A DNA stretch of 11,076 nucleotides. It comes from a bacterium. Its GTDB lineage: Bacteria; Krumholzibacteriota; Krumholzibacteriia; LZORAL124-64-63. Below, one piece after another: positions 1 through 7,078 of the stretch. Both the position numbers and the translations under genes were made by a program. Below the pieces are notes generated by a model. That model was not told the DNA's origin and made no database searches. It saw nothing but the letters and a program-made list of their open reading frames with translations. Where the stretch lies: contig DAOVZQ010000024.1 of NCBI GenBank assembly GCA_030635025.1, forward strand, positions 1-11,076, read 5' to 3'. Position 1 is the first letter of the stretch; each line of letters opens with the position of its first letter.

Positions 1-624
1 CTCGTGTGCATCGAGGGCCGCTGCCGCGAGTTCGTCGCGCTGATAAATCCAGAGGTCGAGTTGCTCGCGATAGGCCTCGGCTTCGCGTTGGCGAGCCGCC
101 AGATTCTCTTCCACTTCACGCCAGGTCTTGTGGGCTGAGCGGACGAGGTCGCGGGTCTCTCCGCATCCGGCCAACTCATCTAGCAGGTCGCGGACAAAAG
201 CCGCCTGACCGAGTTCTCTTTGCTGGTCCTGGCTCTGAACCGACAACAAACGCGACCCCACCTGCTGCAGCAGGGCCAACGATGACATCAGCCCGTTGAT
301 GAGGACCCGATTCCGACCGTTCCGTCTAATCTCACGCCGTAGCACGAGCATGCCGTCCTCGCCCACGGTGACTCCGGAGCGACTCAAGTAGGCGCGGGTT
401 GCCTCGCGGTCCCCGAGATCGAAAACGCCTTCGACCCAGGCCCGGTCCTCTCCGCCTCTAACCAGATCCTTGGGCACGGGCTGCCCGATGAGCAGAGCTA
501 TGGCACCCGCGATCATGGACTTGCCGGCGCCAGTCTCCCCCGTCAGGATGGTCAATCCGGGCGGAACGGGCAGCAGGAGTTCATCGACCAGCCCCAGCTG
601 ATGAATGCGCAGTTCGATCAGCAT
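1..624 (-). CDS. recN: RecN, DNA repair SMC-like ATPase (N-terminal 208 residues, cut by window edge)
   Basis: RecN is a cytoplasmic SMC-family ATPase that acts early in recombinational repair of double-strand breaks. The frame opens with ATG at 624, one base after the nadK stop codon, and stays open to base 1, so 208 residues are visible. The start MLIELRIHQLGLVDELLLPV matches the RecN N-terminus. The Walker A motif GETGAGKS lies at residues 29-36. It is followed by the RecN-type LVRGGEDRAWVEGVF block (54-68) and GRNRVLING (103-111). A coiled-coil-like arm begins near residue 155. The segment usually written IHGQHEH in RecN reads VQSQDQQ here (129-135), keeping the central glutamine but losing the histidines. 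There is no strong Shine-Dalgarno sequence, so translation is probably coupled to nadK. The C-terminal half (Walker B, signature) lies outside the window. Confidence 0.93.
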   Translation of the reverse strand, partial: MLIELRIHQLGLVDELLLPVPPGLTILTGETGAGKSMIAGAIALLIGQPVPKDLVRGGEDRAWVEGVFDLGDREATRAYLSRSGVTVGEDGMLVLRREIRRNGRNRVLINGLMSSLALLQQVGSRLLSVQSQDQQRELGQAAFVRDLLDELAGCGETRDLVRSAHKTWREVEENLAARQREAEAYREQLDLWIYQRDELAAAALDAHE

Positions 625-625
625 C

Positions 626-1510
626 TCAGGATCCGGGTTCGCGGCGGTTGATGGCGCCCCACTGGAGTTTGCGGCGCATGGCGAGGAAGAAATCGCTACT
701 GGGGAACTTGACCAGGAAGACGGGCTCCTTGGCCCTGCGGTAGACAACGATGTCTTTTTCCTCCAGGGGAAACGCCTCTTGCCCATCCGAGGTGAGCGTT
801 GCGCCCTGCCCCACGTTGTGCAACTGGAGTTCGACGGTTTTCTCGATAGGCACCAGCAGAGGCCGGATCGCCAGGCTATGAGGACAGATGGGATTGACCA
901 CCATGGAACTAACGCCGGGATGAACGATGGGCCCCCCCGCCGATAGGTTGTAGGCGGTGGATCCGGTCGGCGTACTGACAATCAGGCCGTCACCGAGGAA
1001 CCGTCCGAGGGTCACGTTGTCCAGACGGACCTCCATGTGCAAGGCGCGCGGCAACGAACCCATATTCACCACGATATCGTTGAGCGCCTTGCAACGGACG
1101 ACTTCGCGGCCTTCACGCATGACAACGCCAAGGACACGCTCACGCGGTGCGGACATGAACTTGCCGGCGAAGAGTTGGTCGAGAGCGTCGTCCAACTCAT
1201 CCAGAGGTACATCGGTCAGATACCCCAGGGCGCCAAGGTTGATCCCCAGCAGGGGGGTTTTACTATCCTCGAGGGATCGAGCCACACGAAGCATGGTCCC
1301 GTCACCGCCGAAGGATATGATGACGTCGCTGCGCTTGGCCAGATCGGCGGTGTCGCAGATGGGCGTTGTCCCGGGTACGAGGGATGCGAGTTCATCCTGT
1401 GCGCATGTGGAGACGCCCTCGGCTTCGCAACGGGCCAGAACCCGCAGGATGGCTTCAGCGATTTCAGATTTGTCGGGATTGCCGAAAAGGCCGATGGTCT
1501 TGATTGTCAT
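626..1510 (-). CDS. nadK: NAD kinase (ATP/polyphosphate-dependent NAD+ kinase)
   Basis: NAD kinase phosphorylates NAD+ to NADP+ in the cytoplasm. The protein has 294 residues, the usual bacterial size. Family motifs appear in order: FGGDGT at 67-72, with the catalytic-type Asp70; NLGALGYLTDV (91-101); LND at 143-145, where many members have NE; GDGLIVSTPTGSTAYNLSAG (173-192), the diagnostic block; ICPHSLAIRPL (208-218); and SDGQ (241-244). A TTG at 1528 is also in frame and would add six residues. I prefer ATG at 1510 because GGGGAG stands six bases upstream of it, and because family members typically begin just before the strand that carries GLFGNP. The gene lies 21 bases after dxs and one base before recN, consistent with a shared transcript. 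NADP(H) links it loosely to FolD and the MEP pathway genes upstream. Confidence 0.96.
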   Translation of the reverse strand: MTIKTIGLFGNPDKSEIAEAILRVLARCEAEGVSTCAQDELASLVPGTTPICDTADLAKRSDVIISFGGDGTMLRVARSLEDSKTPLLGINLGALGYLTDVPLDELDDALDQLFAGKFMSAPRERVLGVVMREGREVVRCKALNDIVVNMGSLPRALHMEVRLDNVTLGRFLGDGLIVSTPTGSTAYNLSAGGPIVHPGVSSMVVNPICPHSLAIRPLLVPIEKTVELQLHNVGQGATLTSDGQEAFPLEEKDIVVYRRAKEPVFLVKFPSSDFFLAMRRKLQWGAINRREPGS

Positions 1511-1531
1511 TGAGGACTCCCCGGTCAATTC

Positions 1532-3439
1532 TCAACTCGCGGTTTCGGCCTTCACCCAACCCTTGCTCGACATGTACTCGATGATCCGTTTGCTGATCTC
1601 ATCGGTGTCCAGCCCCAGTTGCGTCAGCAGTGAATCGCGCGTGGCGTGCTCCACAAAGGAATCGGCAATGCCGAGGGACAGGATCGGAGCCAGGGGAGCC
1701 GGCAGGGTCCTGTGGGCCCACTCCATGACGGCGCCGCCCAATCCACCGGCCTGGGCGTTCTCTTCGATCACTACGACCAGACGATGATCCGAAAAAGCCA
1801 TGCGGAGGACATCCTCGTCCAGAGGCTTCACGAACCGCATGTTGACGACTGTGGATTCTATACCTGAATCCACCAGCAGCCTGGCGGCGGCCACCGCCGG
1901 CGCCACCATGCTGCCTACCGCGAGCAGACAGATGTCATCGCCGCGAGCAACTACTTCGGCCTCGCCGATCCGCAGGGCTTCGATTTTTTCGGGCATGGCG
2001 ACGCCTTGCCCCGCTCCCCTTGGGTAGCGAATGGCCGTAGGTCCATCGTCGTAAGCCAGGGCCGTCACAAGCATACGACGCAGTTCGTTCTCGTCCTTCG
2101 GCGACATGACTACCAGATTGGGGATCAGACGCAGGTATGACAGATCGAAGACGCCGTGGTGCGTCGGACCGTCCTCACCCACCACACCGGCGCGATCGAC
2201 GGCGAAGACGACCGGCAGCTTTTGCAGGGCAATATCGTGAATCAGCTGATCGTAGGCGCGTTGCAGGAATGTCGAATACACCGCCACAACAGGCTTGATC
2301 CCCTCGCAGGCCAGACCACCGGCAAACGTGACCGCATGCTGCTCGGCGATCCCCACGTCGAAAAAGCGATCGGGATAGGCGTCACGGAACAGGTCGAGAC
2401 CTGTGCCCTCAGGCATGGCCGCGGTGATCGCGACGATGCGCTCGTCCTCGGCCGCGGCCTTGACCAGCGTCTGCCCGAAGACAGAGGTGTAGCTCGGCGT
2501 GCCGCCGCTGCTGGGTTGCACACCCTGCTTGCGGTCGAACTTGCTGACGCCGTGATAGCGGGCCTGCTCCTTCTCAGCAAAGGAATAGCCCTTCCCTTTG
2601 CTCGTCACCGTATGAACCAGCACCGGTCCCTTGAACTTCCGCACCGAATCGAGTGTCTTGATCAGCAGCGGCAAGTCGTGTCCGTCGATGGGACCGAAGT
2701 ATCGAAAACCAAGTTCCTCGAAGAGGATAGTCGGCACGATGATCTGCTTGAGACCGTCCTTGATCCGGCCGGCGAGCTTTTGGGCCAGCCTGCCCTTGGG
2801 CAACTTGCCGAGAATGCGCCACATGTCGCCTTCAAAACGGGCGTAAAGCTGTCCGGACGTGATGCGAGTCAGGTACTTTGCGATAGCCCCGACGTTGGGC
2901 GAGATGCTCATTTCGTTGTCGTTGAGGACGACGATCATATCGGTCTGCAGCTGGCCCGCGTTGTTCATGCCTTCGAAGGCCAATCCTCCGGTCAAGGCGC
3001 CGTCGCCGATCACGGCGATCACGGCATTGTCCGCGCCGTTCAGGTCGCGGGCCTTGGCAAAGCCAAGGGCCGCGCTGATGGACGTGCTGGCGTGCCCGAC
3101 GCCGAAGGTGTCGTGTTCGCTCTCGCTCCGCTTGGGGAATCCGCTCACGCCGTCACGTTGACGCAAGGTGTGGAACCGGTCGCGTCGACCCGTGAGCAAC
3201 TTGTGTCCATAGGCCTGGTGTCCGACGTCCCACAGGATCTTGTCCCGGGGCGATCGGAAGAGGTGGTGCAGGGCCACGGTCAACTCGACGGCGCCCAGGT
3301 TGGCGCCCAGGTGACCTCCGGTGGCGGATACGGTCGAGATGATCTCATCCCGCAACTCGCCGCATAGTCGCTGCAGTTGCGGAATGGACAACTGGGCCAG
3401 ATCCTCGGGGCCCGACAGGTTCTGCAGAATCGAGGTCAT
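1532..3439 (-). CDS. dxs: 1-deoxy-D-xylulose-5-phosphate synthase
   Basis: DXS condenses pyruvate and glyceraldehyde 3-phosphate, with thiamine diphosphate, to give 1-deoxy-D-xylulose 5-phosphate. This is the entry step of the MEP isoprenoid pathway, and the product also feeds thiamine and pyridoxal synthesis. At 635 residues the protein is full length (E. coli DXS is 620). Visible motifs are GGHLGANLG (41-49), whose histidine matches the active-site His49 of E. coli; DVGHQAYGHKLLTGR (71-85); the ThDP/Mg-binding GDGALTGG...LNDN, with Asp146 and Asn175 at the expected 29-residue spacing; and GIAEQHAVTFAGG (363-375), whose glutamate (367) corresponds to catalytic Glu370 of E. coli. The ATG at 3439 is preceded by AGGAAG. 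A gap of about 160 bases separates it from ispA, the only large gap in this half of the window, so it may have its own promoter. No promoter is obvious. Confidence 0.98.
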   Translation of the reverse strand: MTSILQNLSGPEDLAQLSIPQLQRLCGELRDEIISTVSATGGHLGANLGAVELTVALHHLFRSPRDKILWDVGHQAYGHKLLTGRRDRFHTLRQRDGVSGFPKRSESEHDTFGVGHASTSISAALGFAKARDLNGADNAVIAVIGDGALTGGLAFEGMNNAGQLQTDMIVVLNDNEMSISPNVGAIAKYLTRITSGQLYARFEGDMWRILGKLPKGRLAQKLAGRIKDGLKQIIVPTILFEELGFRYFGPIDGHDLPLLIKTLDSVRKFKGPVLVHTVTSKGKGYSFAEKEQARYHGVSKFDRKQGVQPSSGGTPSYTSVFGQTLVKAAAEDERIVAITAAMPEGTGLDLFRDAYPDRFFDVGIAEQHAVTFAGGLACEGIKPVVAVYSTFLQRAYDQLIHDIALQKLPVVFAVDRAGVVGEDGPTHHGVFDLSYLRLIPNLVVMSPKDENELRRMLVTALAYDDGPTAIRYPRGAGQGVAMPEKIEALRIGEAEVVARGDDICLLAVGSMVAPAVAAARLLVDSGIESTVVNMRFVKPLDEDVLRMAFSDHRLVVVIEENAQAGGLGGAVMEWAHRTLPAPLAPILSLGIADSFVEHATRDSLLTQLGLDTDEISKRIIEYMSSKGWVKAETAS

Positions 3440-3459
3440 TGCACTTCCTGAGTCATCGA

Positions 3460-3543
3460 CTATTGGTTTGCGAAGTCGTCTATCCCCGACAAAATTCCCA
3501 CCGTCACGGCGAACATCACGGCAAACGTCACGATGGACGTCAA
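3460..3543 (-). CDS. Possible 27-residue hydrophobic peptide (putative small membrane protein), uncertain
   Basis: This lies in the gap between ispA and dxs, which otherwise holds nothing recognisable. Reading from TTG at 3543 gives a peptide starting MTSIVTFAVMFAVTVGILSG and ending at TAG after IDDFANQ. Residues 4-21 would form a single transmembrane helix, followed by an acidic tail. AGGA lies six bases before the TTG. The same frame stays open back to the ispA stop (TGA, 3603-3601), adding an upstream stretch DPFAVAKRDRTGLPL that is basic, as expected on the cytoplasmic side of a membrane anchor. No ATG, GTG or TTG occurs in that upstream part. It could be a true small protein with a weak start, a remnant of a longer one, a readthrough tail of IspA, or chance: part of the hydrophobic run comes from a 12-base tandem repeat. 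I recognise no family. Confidence 0.25.
   Translation of the reverse strand: MTSIVTFAVMFAVTVGILSGIDDFANQ
3502..3532 (-). repeat. Imperfect 12-base tandem repeat (about 2.6 copies)
   Basis: On the minus strand, CGTGACGTTTGC, CGTGATGTTCGC and a partial CGTGACG follow one another without spacing in the ispA-dxs gap. Twelve bases is a multiple of three, so the copies keep one reading frame and encode the similar units VTFA, VMFA and VTV inside the possible small hydrophobic peptide. The function is unknown. The copies could be a local duplication. Confidence 0.6.
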
Positions 3544-3600
3544 AGGTAATCCTGTGCGGTCCCGCTTGGCAACAGCAAAGGGATCGCCTGTGAGACGAGG

Positions 3601-4503
3601 TCAGCGATCTCGGTCCCAGAGTCTTCGGCTCAATTCCAGCAGACGTGAAGCGGCCCGACCGGGCTGCAGAGCCGACGTCAACAGCCGCTCGCCCGTGCGT
3701 CCATATCTTCGTGTCCGTTCCCGAGCCTTGTCGAACCCTTCCAGGCCCACCCAGGTCGCCTTGCCCGCATCCGCATCCTTGCCGACGCTCTTGCCGAGTG
3801 TCTGCTCGTCCCCGATCACGTCAAGCAGGTCGTCGGACGCCTGGAAGGCCAGCCCCAGCTGCAGGCCGGCCTTCGTCACTTCTTCGATCCGTGACATGTG
3901 TGCCCCGGCCACAACAGCAGCGGCCCTCATGGGAGCCGCGATCAGACTCGCGGTCTTGTTGCGATGGATGCGCCGGACGAGGGCTGGGCTTGGCTTCGTG
4001 CCCTCGGCATCCAGATCCTCCTGCTGTCCTCCCACCATGCCGGACGGCCCGGCCGCATCGGCTATGATCCCCATGACCGTGGCTCCGTGGCGAGGCGTCC
4101 GCGCAAGAACGGAGAAGGCCAGGGTCAATAAACCGTCGCCGGCCAGGATCGCCGTCGCTTCATCGAAGGCTACATGACATGTCGGATGGCCTCGGCGCAA
4201 CACGTCGTCATCCATGGCGGGCAGGTCGTCGTGTATCAGCGAGTATGTATGAATCATCTCCAGGGAACAGGCGACGTCCAGCACCGCTTCACGCGGAATC
4301 GCCTGTCGCGTCCGAAGTGCGTCGTAGGTCCAGAGCAGCAGCACCGGGCGCAGGCGCTTTCCGCCACCGAAAAGCGAGTGAGACATGGCCCTGTGCAGAC
4401 GGGTTGGCACGCCTCGTGTTTCGCGCATCAGGGAGCGCAGGCGCGTATCAACGCCCTTGCGTTCGATCTTCAGGGCCGTATCCAGATCCGTCGCCACCGT
4501 CAT
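3601..4503 (-). CDS. ispA: Short-chain polyprenyl (farnesyl) diphosphate synthase
   Basis: This enzyme joins IPP to DMAPP and geranyl diphosphate to build farnesyl (or geranylgeranyl) diphosphate, the precursor of undecaprenyl carrier lipids and quinone tails. The protein has 300 residues, normal for the family. GGGKRLRPVLLLW (46-58) binds the diphosphate. The first aspartate-rich motif is DDLPAMDDD (92-100) in the bacterial DDxxxxD form. GGQQEDLDAEG (158-168), the second motif QASDDLLDVIGD (221-232) and GKDADAGKATW (241-251) follow. Tyr87 sits five residues before the first Asp, as in E. coli IspA, which favours a farnesyl product, but chain length cannot be proved by reading. ATG at 4503 overlaps the folD stop as ATGA, so I prefer it to longer in-frame starts inside folD. 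The dxs gene of the same pathway follows. After the TGA the frame remains open for 47 sense codons. Confidence 0.95.
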   Translation of the reverse strand: MTVATDLDTALKIERKGVDTRLRSLMRETRGVPTRLHRAMSHSLFGGGKRLRPVLLLWTYDALRTRQAIPREAVLDVACSLEMIHTYSLIHDDLPAMDDDVLRRGHPTCHVAFDEATAILAGDGLLTLAFSVLARTPRHGATVMGIIADAAGPSGMVGGQQEDLDAEGTKPSPALVRRIHRNKTASLIAAPMRAAAVVAGAHMSRIEEVTKAGLQLGLAFQASDDLLDVIGDEQTLGKSVGKDADAGKATWVGLEGFDKARERTRRYGRTGERLLTSALQPGRAASRLLELSRRLWDRDR

Positions 4504-5378
4504 GAGCCGCCCACCTGCAGCTGCATGGCGTCCCAGGTGTTTCGCATGAGCATGGCGATGGTCATAAGTCCGACGCCTCCGGGAACAGGCGTGTATGCCG
4601 AAGCCCACCCGTCCAGGGCCTCCGGAGCCACGTCGCCCACGAGACGGTAGCCTTTCTTGGCGGCAGGATCGTCTATCCGGTTGATGCCCACATCAACCAC
4701 CCCCGCTCCTTCGGCAATGTGTTCGCGCGTGAGACCCCCGGGATATCCCATGGCCGCAACGACGATGTCCGCACGACGGGTAACGGAAGCGAGATCGCGC
4801 GTGGCCGAGTGGCAGAGCGTTACCGTTGCATTACCCGGAACCGTTTTCAGGGACAGAAGCATGGCCAACGGACGGCCCACGATCACGCTTCGGCCGACGA
4901 TGGCCACTTCGCGGCCCGGCAGATCCACTTCATGGAAACGCAGCATCTCTACGATGCCTTTGGGCGTACAGGGGACGAAGCGCGGTTGCCCCGCCAGTAG
5001 ACGGCCCAGGTTGTCGGGGTGAAACCCGTCAACATCCTTGCGGGGATCGACAGCGGCCTGGATCCTGCCCTCAGAGATGTGCCCTGGCAATGGGATCTGC
5101 ACCAGGATGCCATGGATGTCCTGGTCCGTATTGAGCGAGTCGATCAGGTCCAGGACTTCGCTTTCGGACGTATCGACGGGCAGTCTATGCGTCACGTGGT
5201 GGAATCCGAGCTTGTCGCAAGCTTTGCCCTTGCTAGCGACGTAGACACGCGAGGCTGGATCGTCGCCCACCAGGACAACCGCCAAACCGGGCTGGCAGTC
5301 CGACGATGCGACGCCGGCGGACAATTCGGCAAAGACGGCGTCACGCACAACCGCTCCCGACAACTTCCGACTTTCCAT
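4500..5378 (-). CDS. folD: Bifunctional methylenetetrahydrofolate dehydrogenase / methenyltetrahydrofolate cyclohydrolase
   Basis: FolD interconverts 5,10-methylene-, 5,10-methenyl- and 10-formyl-tetrahydrofolate in the cytoplasm, supplying one-carbon units and using NADP(H). The protein has 292 residues (E. coli 288). The catalytic YVASK gives Tyr46 and Lys50, and Gln94 in VQIPLP and Asp117 in KDVDGFHP keep exactly the spacing of E. coli Tyr50/Lys54/Gln98/Asp121. PCTPKGI (136-142), the nucleotide-binding GRSVIVGRP (162-170), VTLCHSAT (186-193) and the C-terminal signature TPVPGGVGLMTIAML (263-277) are all present. The ATG at 5378 has GGAGG four bases upstream. The stop overlaps the ispA start by four bases (ATGA), implying translational coupling. 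No xseA or xseB lies between folD and ispA, although they often do in related gene orders. Confidence 0.98.
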   Translation of the reverse strand: MESRKLSGAVVRDAVFAELSAGVASSDCQPGLAVVLVGDDPASRVYVASKGKACDKLGFHHVTHRLPVDTSESEVLDLIDSLNTDQDIHGILVQIPLPGHISEGRIQAAVDPRKDVDGFHPDNLGRLLAGQPRFVPCTPKGIVEMLRFHEVDLPGREVAIVGRSVIVGRPLAMLLSLKTVPGNATVTLCHSATRDLASVTRRADIVVAAMGYPGGLTREHIAEGAGVVDVGINRIDDPAAKKGYRLVGDVAPEALDGWASAYTPVPGGVGLMTIAMLMRNTWDAMQLQVGGS

Positions 5379-5402
5379 GTCCCCTCCAATTGGCCATCAC
5401 AC

Positions 5403-5432
5403 GCCAGCAGCCGTCGGGCGACGGCTGCTGGC
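5403..5432 (-). other. Perfect 13-bp inverted repeat (mRNA hairpin) between rny and folD
   Basis: In the 70-base gap after the rny stop, arm 5403-5415 (GCCAGCAGCCGTC) is the exact reverse complement of arm 5420-5432, with a 4-base loop. The hairpin is GC-rich and should be very stable. No run of T follows the stem on the minus strand, nor on the plus strand, so it does not fit a standard intrinsic terminator. It ends about 24 bases before the folD start and leaves the GGAGG of folD free. It may protect the 3' end of rny mRNA or mark a processing or pause site. It could terminate only weakly. Confidence 0.8.
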
Positions 5433-5448
5433 AGGTTGCGGGCCCGGA

Positions 5449-7011
5449 TCAGCGTGCGTAGGCCACGGCCCGCGATTCGCGCAGGACCATCACCTTGATC
5501 TGTCCGGGATACTCCAGTTCGCCCTCGACGCGACGGCTGATCTCCTCGGCCATCAGCACGGCTTCCGCATCGGATACCTTGTCGTGGTTCACCAGCACAC
5601 GGACCTCGCGACCCGCCTGGATCGCATAGCACTTTTCCACACCATCGAAACTCTCGGCAATGCGCTCGAGATTTTCAAGCCGTTTGATGTAGTTGTCGAA
5701 GCTCTCGCGGCGCGCGCCGGGACGGGAAGCAGACACGGCATCCGCCGCCGCCGTGATGAACGTGTAGGGAGATTCCGCTTCAATGTCCTGATGATGCCCT
5801 TCGACGGCGTTGATGACGAACTTGTGCTCACCGAGTTTCTTAAGGATCCGTCCGCCGATCATGGCGTGGGGTCCGTCGAACTCGTGGTCCGCCGCCTTGC
5901 CGATGTCGTGCAGGAAACCACACCGTCGAGCCAGCTTGGCGTCCAGCCCCAACTCGGCGGCGATGACCGCCGATACGCCGGCCACTTCCTTGCTGTGCAA
6001 CAGGAGATTCTGGCCGTAGCTGGTACGATAGTGCAGACGCCCGATATACGGATGTAGCTTCGGGTTCACGTTCTGCAGCCCGAGTTCCAGACACGCCTGC
6101 TCGCCGAAATCGCGGATTCTTTCCTGCATTTCAGCGTCCGTTTTCTGGACGACTTCCTCAATGCGTCCGGGATGAATCCGTCCATCCCTGATGAGCTGCT
6201 GGAGCGACTGGCAGGCCACTTCGCGACGCACCGGATCGAAACCCGAAATAATGACGGCCTCTGGCGTGTCGTCGATGATCACATCGACGCCGGTCGCTAG
6301 CTCGAAGGCCCGGATATTGCGACCCTCACGTCCGATGATCCGGCCCTTCATATCGTCGTTGGGCAGGTCGACCACAGACACGGACGATTCCGCCACGTGC
6401 TCCGCGGCGTATCGCTGAATAGCCTGGCTGAGGATTTTCTGGGATTCGCGCTTGGACGTACGCTCGGCCTCTTCGCGGATTTCCTGTACGCTCTTGGCTG
6501 CCGACAAACGGGCCTGTGAGATCATACGGTCCATCAGCATCTGTCGCGCGTGGTCGGCGCTCATGCCGGCGATGCTTTCCAGTTGAACCTCCTGGGCGGC
6601 CATCTTCGCCAACAACTCCGCCTGCATCGTCTCGGTCTTCACGGCCTGCTCTCTCAGATCAACCTCACGTTGCTCGAGCTTGGCCTCCTTATGATCGACG
6701 TAGGTCACTTTCTTGTTCAGGCTGGAATCACGCTGATCCAGAAATTCGGTACGCTTGGCCTGTTCCCTTCTTGTGGCCTCTGTCTCGGCTTCGAACTTCT
6801 GGCGCGTGCGGTAGATTTCGTCCTTGGCTTCAAGATCCGCACTCTTGCGGATATTATTGGCCTCTCGGTTCGCATCCGAGATGAGACTGTCATGCTCAGC
6901 CTGCGTATCGCCCATGATGCGGGAGATGCGCTGCTTCTGCAGCCACCACCCGACCACGAAAGACACGACGACACTCAGGCCCAGCCAGGCCATCGTCGGC
7001 ACTTGGTCCAT
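5449..7011 (-). CDS. rny: Ribonuclease Y, membrane-anchored endoribonuclease
   Basis: RNase Y is the endonuclease that starts mRNA decay in many bacteria lacking an RNase E core, and it works at the inner face of the cytoplasmic membrane. At 520 residues it matches the B. subtilis protein length. Domains in order are one N-terminal transmembrane segment (about 8-24); a long charged coiled coil (about 35-200) rich in E, K, R and Q; a KH RNA-binding domain with IIGREGRNIRAFE (225-237); and an HD domain with LLHSKEVAG (337-345), the metal-binding HD pair at 368-369 in FLHDIGKAADHE, EGHHQD (404-409) and AAADAVSASRPGARRE (421-436). The C-terminus is the conserved YPGQIKVMVLRE block. ATG at 7011 follows AAGGAG with a 6-base spacer, but that Shine-Dalgarno lies inside a hairpin, which suggests controlled translation. 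A 6S RNA sits directly upstream. Confidence 0.98.
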   Translation of the reverse strand: MDQVPTMAWLGLSVVVSFVVGWWLQKQRISRIMGDTQAEHDSLISDANREANNIRKSADLEAKDEIYRTRQKFEAETEATRREQAKRTEFLDQRDSSLNKKVTYVDHKEAKLEQREVDLREQAVKTETMQAELLAKMAAQEVQLESIAGMSADHARQMLMDRMISQARLSAAKSVQEIREEAERTSKRESQKILSQAIQRYAAEHVAESSVSVVDLPNDDMKGRIIGREGRNIRAFELATGVDVIIDDTPEAVIISGFDPVRREVACQSLQQLIRDGRIHPGRIEEVVQKTDAEMQERIRDFGEQACLELGLQNVNPKLHPYIGRLHYRTSYGQNLLLHSKEVAGVSAVIAAELGLDAKLARRCGFLHDIGKAADHEFDGPHAMIGGRILKKLGEHKFVINAVEGHHQDIEAESPYTFITAAADAVSASRPGARRESFDNYIKRLENLERIAESFDGVEKCYAIQAGREVRVLVNHDKVSDAEAVLMAEEISRRVEGELEYPGQIKVMVLRESRAVAYAR

Positions 7012-7018
7012 TATTTAC

Positions 7019-7037
7019 TCCTTCCGTAACGGAAGGA
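7019..7037 (-). promoter_or_regulatory. rny: Hairpin that covers the rny ribosome-binding site
   Basis: On the minus strand TCCTTCCG, TTA, CGGAAGGA forms a perfect 8-bp stem with a 3-base loop, and an added U.G pair is possible at its base. The 3' arm contains most of the AAGGAG Shine-Dalgarno (7023-7018) that lies six bases before the rny ATG. A folded stem would block ribosome access. A run of five T (7041-7037) overlaps the start of the 5' arm, so this is not an intrinsic terminator for the upstream RNA, where the T run would have to follow the stem. Autoregulation through RNase Y cleavage is a reasonable guess, not shown. Confidence 0.55.
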
Positions 7038-7078
7038 AAAAGAGGGAGATACGGATAACCGGGGTGTGAGGCAGTCTG

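Noticed and set aside
1511..1528. TTG at 1528 as the nadK start
   Set aside because: It would place the good GGGGAG site inside the gene. ATG at 1510 has that site at proper spacing and fits the family N-terminus.
957..1787. A 276-codon plus-strand frame opposite nadK and the end of dxs
   Set aside because: Low-complexity Ser/Arg/Pro-rich translation with no family signal, fully antisense to two clear genes.
2156..3367. A 403-codon open frame on the plus strand opposite dxs
   Set aside because: It is antisense to a well conserved dxs, shows no recognisable motif, and arises from the codon bias of the GC-rich gene on the other strand.
3515..3543. A sigma70-like promoter for dxs: TTGACG, 17-base spacer, CGTGAT
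   Set aside because: The -35 element is good and the spacing ideal, but the -10 matches the consensus at only three of six positions, and the repeat in this gap makes such matches cheap.
4504..4608. A longer ispA starting at 4608
   Set aside because: The extra 35 residues lie within folD in another frame, are rich in His and Arg, and have no family similarity. The ATGA overlap start is sufficient.
7019..7041. An intrinsic terminator after the 6S RNA
   Set aside because: The T-run on the transcribed strand comes before the hairpin rather than after it, and the hairpin contains the rny ribosome-binding site.
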